The notes under the pieces are model-generated. The model was not told the origin of the DNA and did not search any database. It was given only the letters and a program-made list of their open reading frames with translations. This document shows, piece by piece, positions 57,495-64,000 of a stretch of DNA of 64,000 nucleotides. Source of the stretch: Klebsormidium nitens. Its lineage: Eukaryota; Streptophyta; Klebsormidiophyceae; Klebsormidiales; Klebsormidiaceae. Each line of letters starts with the position of its first letter. Position 1 is the first letter of the stretch. The DNA lies in contig DF237102.1 of NCBI GenBank assembly GCA_000708835.1, positions 8,044 through 72,043 on the forward strand, given 5' to 3'. The position numbers were made by a program, and so were the translations under genes.

Positions 57495-59952
57495 TCATTG
57501 CTGTTGAAGAGCGCGGGCTCTCCTTCCTGCGTCGTTTGCTTCTTTGGAAGTCCGCCTTGTGCACTCAAGGATGGTCTTCTCAGACACAACAAAGTATGCA
57601 CCCACCATGCCTACAACAAGCAAGACAAATGCTTCGCACTCATTTCGGCCTTTATAAGAATCTCTGATCGTCAATCTTCCATTCGGTTTGGACCAGCTTT
57701 TCAAACTTTCTCTCAAGCAGTCGAGCATACAATGATGAGGGAAAGTCACCACAAGCGCAATCCTCCGACGGTATTTGAACTGCCGCACCATCGCAAATCG
57801 TGCTTCAAAATTATTCCACACAGAGAATATTGCCAGCGAACGCCTCTGGGAGCCAGGCCTTCAAATCGAGAAAGAAAACCAACATCGAAATGCACTAAGC
57901 AAGCGGAGCCAAGGACGCAACGCGAATAGTATCCTGCACTTTTCGTCAAACCTGTCTGGGCTGAAGAGTCGGAATCTGGCGCGAGTCACGAGAACTCCGA
58001 AGTTTTTGATGCACGGATCTGGTCGGTGAGAATTGGAGACTTCAATATGGTACACACTACTACTTGGGGTTTGACCCGGCCAAATTAGTACCCAACATCG
58101 ATTTGGAAATTGTGTCACACCCAATCTTCCGAATGCCGACCGACAGGTTCAGAGAAGTCCACCACCTCTTCAACGAGAGTGGAGGATATTGTGGAAGGGC
58201 CCCTTGTGACTGAGTTTTCTTGCTCACTTCCGAAGCAGCTCTGCAATCGAGTGGATTGAAGCCAACATAGCCAACACAACAAGATCGAAAAACGCTTTGA
58301 TGATTCGCTGACACATTTGGCTCCCTCTGGCTCCCTCTACTGGTGAAAGAACATTGCCCAGACTCAATGAGTATGTATCATAGGCCAGAGAAGGGTTGAT
58401 GCGCTGCGCACCATCATGAGAAGGTTTCGGAGCGCTGATCCACTCGAACGGTTAGATTAGCTCCAAGTACTTTGAACATGATCGTTGTATCAAAAGGTGC
58501 GTAACTATCGCTGTTTCGAGCAAGAACACCAAGTATTGAACAAGCTCCTGAGAAACGCATGCTGAGGCTGGGAAGCAGTCACACTCCCGTACACACCATT
58601 GTTCCCATCATATCTTGACAAACACGAATTGGAGAAAGTCGGACGATTGGCCCTGCCTTTATTGAGCTTCTGTAACCGTGACATACAACCTCTTCCGAAC
58701 ATATTTCAAACACCGAGGTTGAGGTTATCATATCGCTGTGTCAGAGCCAGCATGGACACCATACTTGGCCATCGAAGTCCAAGCATTATGATGCTTCGAC
58801 AGTTTGGTACTCAGATGGAAGTTTCCGTTCAGGCATTCTTCCCTTTGTTTCAGGAGTTTGTCCCGGCGATTAAACATTCAATTGATTGCTAGCGGAAGAG
58901 CAGTCTCAAGATTTGTTACAGAATGACCTTAGTCTAGCCCCATCATCCAGAGAGTAAACAAAGCTGCTGAAGCTAAGCTGAGAAGCTCAGCAACTCAATG
59001 GTATCTTACCTGCACAGGGGATAAGAGCTCTGCCGGTGTAGTTGAAGTTATGTGCGAACCAGGGGGAGAAGCGGACCGCTGCCAACGTGCCTGCTAGGGC
59101 CAAGCCCCCCCAAAGTGCTGCAGCTTCCAGACCCTTGTAGACGCCAGCTGCAGCAGTCGACAAGAAGGTTGGAACGAGAGAGTTGTCTGCAGATTCTTTT
59201 GCAGGAAGTAGTAAGGGATTGTGTCAAATAGAATGCTGCTGGATCCTGTCCAGTAGCAATGTCTTGCTGATCCAGAGGAAGACGTGGCTGAGAGACCAGA
59301 TGAGGGGTCTTGTGGTATACTCGGGCGTTAGCCCCCTTTTTCAGGGATTTGACGACCAACATTTCCATAGGGAAACTGATGTGCATTCCTTTTCTGATAC
59401 AAATAACGCACAATTGAGAGTGAGACGAGACAATCCGTCTCAAATTACTGTAGACGACCCCACACGGGTGGATTGCCTTGCATGAATCTGGCAATTGACT
59501 CTCGATAAGCATGAACCTGGCGGCAACGCAATGCTGCCGGTGGCTGCATTTGCAATCTGATAGCAGGCACTCTAGACAGCCCCTTCAAGACATGAGTACT
59601 AGGGTACAGGACAGCCAACCTTCTGTTGAAGTAATTGCAGCCCCAGCGACCAATTTCTGCATGCATCTCATGCAAGCCACCTTTGCAGACGTCTTCTGAA
59701 CATATACTTTGAGGCAGACAACAACAAGCACGCGAATAATCTGAATAATTGCATTCAGAAACACTCTGGCTGGGCTGGACCCTCACCATCTGTACACTGC
59801 TTCACCCTCTGCTTCTTCTCCTCCGCCTCGGACAATCCATTCCTCTCCACAACCTGAGGAATGAACTGCCCCGATCGCTGCAAAGTTGCTGCATGCGTGC
59901 CAGCAGACCGCGCTGCCTCTTGGCGTTCTAAGAATTCCGACCAAAGCCCCAT
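57495..59952 (-). CDS. ENOD93: ENOD93-like small membrane protein
   Basis: Three minus-strand exons join in phase into 152 residues: 59952-59787, 59186-59010 and 57610-57495 (intron 2 is 1.4 kb). The N-terminus is charged and soluble. Exon 2 gives GVYKGLEAAALWGGLALAG, RFSPWFAHNFNYTGRALIP. Exon 3 gives GMVGAYFVVSEKTILECTRR. These follow the early nodulin 93 pattern in order: a G..AA helix, R-x-x-P-W, N-x-x-G-x-ALI, then AYF-x-x-x-(D/E)KT-x-x-x-x-x-RR. Two membrane helices are visible. ENOD93 proteins are widespread in plants, not only in nodules, and have been linked to mitochondria and respiration. The protein is longer than usual at both ends. A nearer alternative last exon at 58963-58929 was rejected because it lacks the conserved C-terminus. 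The gene is divergent from the terpene synthase-like gene, about 600 bp apart. Confidence 0.82.
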
Positions 59953-60552
59953 GCTGTCTCCCAGGAATGTGGTGCCCTATGCCAGTAAGTTACAGAATGC
60001 TGCTGTGAGCACCTTGCGAAGCGTGAACCAGCGCCTTTCACCTCGAAAATCAGCTTCTAGCATCGCTTGCATGCAGCTTCTTCTTCTCAGCTAAGGGAGT
60101 TGATCCCCGGGGCCACGTTTAACCGAACGGCTGTACCCGCGGAACCGTTTCTCGACTCCGGCGATCAACCAGTCATGATAGCAATCCTGAGGCTCGAGCA
60201 AGCAAGTTGAACCGTCTGACGAGGTGTGAACCGGCACTAAGGACTGATCGGTACAAGTAGAGTTGCAGAGAAACTTTGCAGTTCACAAGACAGCGCATTT
60301 TGCCATTGGCGCGCAGCTAGCTAGCAGCTCGCACTTGGCGCCACTCCAAATGGGGCTAGCAGTGGCACTGCTTGATCACAATCTGCTCAAGCATTTTACT
60401 TTATTTTGAAAGTTGTGCTGGAACGGCAAAACGCAACAAGAGGAGCTCCTGCTTTGAGTGCGGGTATTACACGTTTCGTCGACAGCCTAGAGAAGCTGAA
60501 AATTCCGAGCTACAGGCAGTGCCATGGTAGGGCGGGTCTTTGAGCAATTGAA

Positions 60553-63500
60553 ATGCGGTCCAATCTGCTGAAGCGGGTGGTGGCGCTGCAACCAAGCCCC
60601 AAAATGCTGCAAAGCACTCTCAAAAGTTTTCAAAACGATTGCATTCATGTAATTCCCCCAGCCGATGCAGTACCCTCCTTGTCCTATGCTCAACCTCTTC
60701 TCGCTGGCTGTACTGAAAAATTACATTCCGTTTCCTGTAAGAGCTTCCCTGTTGATCTGCAACAACACAAGCCAGCTCATAGGGCACAATGCGCAGGTGC
60801 AGGTCCTCTTACAACTTTTCAAGCTTGTGTCACTGAGCGGACAGCTTTTGCCCAGAGCAATGTGGGGCCCGGAAGCTGGCAGAGAAATCATAAGCAGTGG
60901 TTAAATGTATCACCACGAAGATTGAATCACTTCTGTCGAAGCTTCACTCGTTTTCCAGCAGCTACAAAACGTGGGAGCTTATTGGAGGCTCTTGAGGCAG
61001 AGAGCAATCTTTCTGACCAGTTCAAAATTCTGACAGTTGCTAGGGGAGGTGAAGCATGGTCAGATCCATCTGAAGATAGTGGAGCACAAACACTGCGAGC
61101 TGGCAGCTGGAAGGCATTGACCCTTGGCGCCTGGGAGGAGCATTTGTTGTACTATCGCTCTTTCTATGATCTTTTTGTCCAGCATGCTGCTCGAGCCTCA
61201 GAGTCTTTGTGGGGGCGTGGAGAAGGGCCCTTCTCGGATCTAGAGGTGAGATAGATTGGTCACTTTAAGCTTAGATGGAGAAGACGATATCGCTGCAAAG
61301 CAGCTCTGACGGGATCCAGTTGCGATGAAGAGAGGACTGCCAAAGCTAAGCCCAGCTTGACCTTGCAGATTGAGCAAACCTTAGAGCATTCAAGCATAGG
61401 GCTTAGCTGCTCTGAAGGAGCCCAATGAAAGCACCTGAGATTTGTGTAACAAGTGCCTCTCATGCCAATACTTTTGGAGAACTTCTTGAATCGACGAGTT
61501 AGAGTAGTAGGCAATCTATCCACGTGTCTCTGCGCGTTTCATCAGATATGAGGTTACACTCAACCAGCTTTCGGTAGCACTGGTTGCTGGTCTGAGGATC
61601 CTAATTGTCAACCATACAAGTAGATGTTATCCAGTCTTTATCAACAGAAACGCACTGTCACCAACTCAATTGGCAGCTGATGTCACCCTGCGAATCAACA
61701 GTCATGATCTCCTCCTCTCCTCTGCAGGGAGGTCTTTCCTGGTTGTCTCCTGACCTTGGCACCCGTGCCCAGACGCTTCGTCAGAGCCGCGGCGGGACAA
61801 AACTCTTTGGATTCATGATGTGCTTTCCGGACTCTCCGGACTCATTTAAAGCAGTGTCAGATCTGATGCTGTCCGTGTTTCTGGTGGACGACTGGATCGA
61901 GCAGCAAGGCCCCGACGAAGCGGAGCAACTGGCTGAATGGTGGAGGACGATAGCTATCCAGAGGTGCGACTCATTCCGGACTGAGCCCAAGCCTCTTTAT
62001 GGTCTTCAGAATCCCTTGTCGATTGTAGCACCTTTCGAACTTTGCGACATAAGTTTTCAAGATCTGACTTCGATCTGACGTTCCTCAAAAGTCGCTTCCG
62101 GTTCCTCTCTTTCGTTTCCTCCTTTGGATCAATATCATACGCGCTCAGTGCTTTGTCTCAAGGTAGATTCGCCCGTTCGGTTCTGAAGTTCTGAGAATCG
62201 AGATGAGAAATATCACGTACATTCCGAAGCGGGAGACCTTTGTAGAAATGTGGCTGAAAAGTCGTTCTAAGATGGCGCTCACGGCTAGGGAGTCGCCAAG
62301 AATGTCGGCTTACAATCTCCAGCACCAGAGCTGTAGGAAACAAATGAAGGTTAAGCGAGGCGATCCTGACATTCACTGCCTCCGCAAAAGGCGTCACTCG
62401 ACGATCGTGCGGAGCGCCTTCTCGAAGAGCTTTATCTCCGAAAAGGCTGGCCCCTTCCGCAAGTGAAAAAGTATCCACAAACTTCACAAAATGCTTCTCG
62501 ACTTCGACCTGCAGTGTAACGTCCGCGTTTTTGCTTGCAACAAAGTTTACGATGCCATGCATACTGCGAACGGGCTTTTCGCCTCTGCACGAATCTTTCC
62601 ATCGGCCAAATTTCGATGGCGGAAAACATATGCAGACTCACTTCTTCACCGAAAGCACTAAACACCTTTCCCTTCCGCTATTCTCAAACCGCTTCTTGCA
62701 AAAGTTGCCACGCAAACCCTCGAAGGCAGAGCTTTCCATCCGATTTGTCCGCTGGCCTGCCCTCAAAGGGCTCTAACTTACTCGCGCTCAGTAAAGATCC
62801 CTCTGGTCTTCAACCAGCTTACGATCAGAATAACGACTCCCTGGGTTCCCAAGACTGGCAGCCTTCAATCGTCTTTCACAAAGCGCGCCTCCCAGTGACA
62901 CGTGGCAGCTCTTCATTTGCAGCGACGCCGGCGTGGCTTTTGACGCCCAGCGGGCGTTCGAAGCTCTGCCTCCGTCTCTACTTGCTGACGCCAGCATGCG
63001 AAAAGCGGGCGAGCTGTGCTGCTCTGCGCTGACGTACTTTCTCGCGCGTGCTGCGCGAGTGGACCCCGCATGGTTCGGGCGGTTTGCATGGGCCATTCAC
63101 GAGTACGCTAAGGTGAGACGTCTCGCTCCCTTCCCGTTCTTCCGTCCCTTTCCCTCTGCCTCCGTCCTTCCTTTTTCTCTCGCTGTTATTGTTCCTTTCC
63201 AAAGTTAACGTTCTTCGTTGCGTCAATCCCTAATGTTCGCTTTTCTGACAATTGCTCGTTGCTTTACTTTCGATGGTGCTCTTGAAGTCTTTGTCTCCAA
63301 TATCCACACTCGAGTGTCGGTGTCCACTTAGCCACAGAGCCGTGGTGATTGGCGGGAATGTAGACGGCCTCACTCCGAGGCATACCTAGTCCAGTTCCAC
63401 AAATGAACCACGGTATTCTGCCAGAGCGCTTGCACCATGCCTGTTGATGTTCTTTTCTGCTGCCTCAGAATCTCGTAGTGTCTCTAAGCGTGATTCGTAG

Positions 63501-64000
63501 GCAGTCCCTGGGAGCAGGAATCGACAAGGAAATCTTTGAACCGACCATCCACGCACTCCGCACACCTGCCCACCCTAAGTCTTCTGCCGAATCCCATCCG
63601 TTCCACGAGCCATAACCCAATGCTAGCTAGCTTTATTATGCTACCTAAGCCTAACCCAAACCTTAACCGACCCAAACCAAATCTAAACCTATTTGCCTCA
63701 GGCCGTCGCTTCCGAGATCACGGCGGCGCGCTCTTTCCTGGAGACGGGAACCCACCCCGCCGTCGTGGAGTACTTCGCCTACCGCTGCTTCAGCAGTGCC
63801 TTCATCCAGCTGGCAGTCCTGGCGGCCCTGCAGCAAGGCCTCCGGTGAGCACATGACGTCACCTTTCCACCTTTCCTCATATCCGCTGACGTCCTTGCAT
63901 CGTTCGCGTCCTAAGCGCAACGACTTTCTCTCCGCTGGCACTCTTTTACGGTCCTGTACTAGGCCTCCGGAGAGCGCATCGTGACGTCACTCTGCTGCCG
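60553..64000 (+). CDS. Microbial-type terpene synthase-like protein, partial
   Basis: Exons join in phase: 60553-61245, 61728-61963, 62896-63112 and 63702-63844. The gene continues past the right edge. Exon 2 has MLSVFLVDDWIEQQ, with D285, D286 and E289 forming a DDxxE metal-binding motif at the end of a hydrophobic helix. Exon 4 has HPAVVEYFAYRCFSS, like the EYL-x-x-R block of class I terpene synthases. The second metal motif (N-x-x-x-S-x-x-x-E) would be beyond the window. This resembles the microbial terpene synthase-like (MTPSL) enzymes of non-seed plants, which ionise prenyl diphosphates. The start is uncertain: an ATG at 60553 gives a long, possibly transit, N-terminus without introns, while an acceptor at 60951-60958 would allow an upstream exon. 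The GCCTCCGG at 63963 is a duplicate, not the next exon, since splicing there hits a stop. Confidence 0.58.
63830..63992 (+). repeat. Tandem copy of the exon 4 donor region, ~125 bp apart
   Basis: AGGCCTCCGGTGAGCACATGACGTCAC (63836-63861, including the used donor GTGAGC) is repeated at 63961-63989 as AGGCCTCCGGAGAGC then ATCGTGACGTCAC. The second copy has GA in place of the donor GT. Confidence 0.85.

Noticed and set aside
58929-58963. Nearby last exon for the ENOD93-like gene
   Set aside because: It is in phase but would give ALFTLWMMGLD and an early stop. The exon at 57495-57610 restores the conserved AYF..SEKT end.
63963-64000. Fifth exon of the terpene synthase-like gene after TACTAG
   Set aside because: It is a tandem copy of the exon 4 end and splicing to it gives a stop after seven codons.

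Overview
This is nuclear DNA from a streptophyte, a green plant in the broad sense. An early-diverging lineage, such as a charophyte alga or a bryophyte, fits best. The evidence is spliceosomal genes with many introns of 0.05-1.4 kb plus families typical of plants: a LIFEGUARD/Bax-inhibitor protein, a GT61 glycosyltransferase, an ENOD93-like protein, a root-cap-like domain and a microbial-type terpene synthase-like protein. No species is assigned. Exons were read by eye from open frames, splice signals and reading phase.

Layout, left to right. 0-7 kb: an edge-truncated minus-strand ORF with a SWIM zinc finger, a ~2 kb satellite array, a short direct repeat, a GC-rich island and a weak multi-exon gene candidate. 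7.4-8.4 kb: an intronless non-RD protein kinase. 9.7-14.1 kb: a damaged hAT transposase on the minus strand. 14.7-14.9 kb: a cluster of palindromic motifs. 15.1-19.2 kb: a six-exon LIFEGUARD gene. 20.5-24.3 kb: a six-exon GT61 glycosyltransferase on the minus strand.

26.1-44.7 kb is the main feature. Nineteen exons join in phase into one secreted modular wall or matrix protein of about 2,960 residues. In order it has a signal peptide, about 75-80 Tyr/Pro/Lys-rich repeats, a Cys-containing domain, NPPT repeats interrupted by an 882-bp assembly gap, a GGAV-type beta-helix, Ser-Pro repeats, five copies of an apparently undescribed two-Cys module (C-x-P-P...GYGWVYP...N-C), a Gly/Asn-rich stretch, an acidic EPTP stretch and a C-terminal root-cap-like domain.

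Right part. A minus-strand three-exon gene of unknown family (46.4-49.0 kb) is followed by about 6 kb with no gene I can support. Then come a von Willebrand A gene (55.0-55.8 kb) with an odd MIDAS order, an ENOD93-like gene (57.5-60.0 kb, minus), and, divergent from it, a terpene synthase-like gene running off the right edge.

A recurring oddity is that three genes carry a tandem copy of an exon boundary inside an intron with the extra splice site damaged. The GT61 enzyme (Golgi wall-polymer or glycoprotein synthesis) next to the giant wall-like protein is suggestive, but nothing in the sequence proves a functional link.
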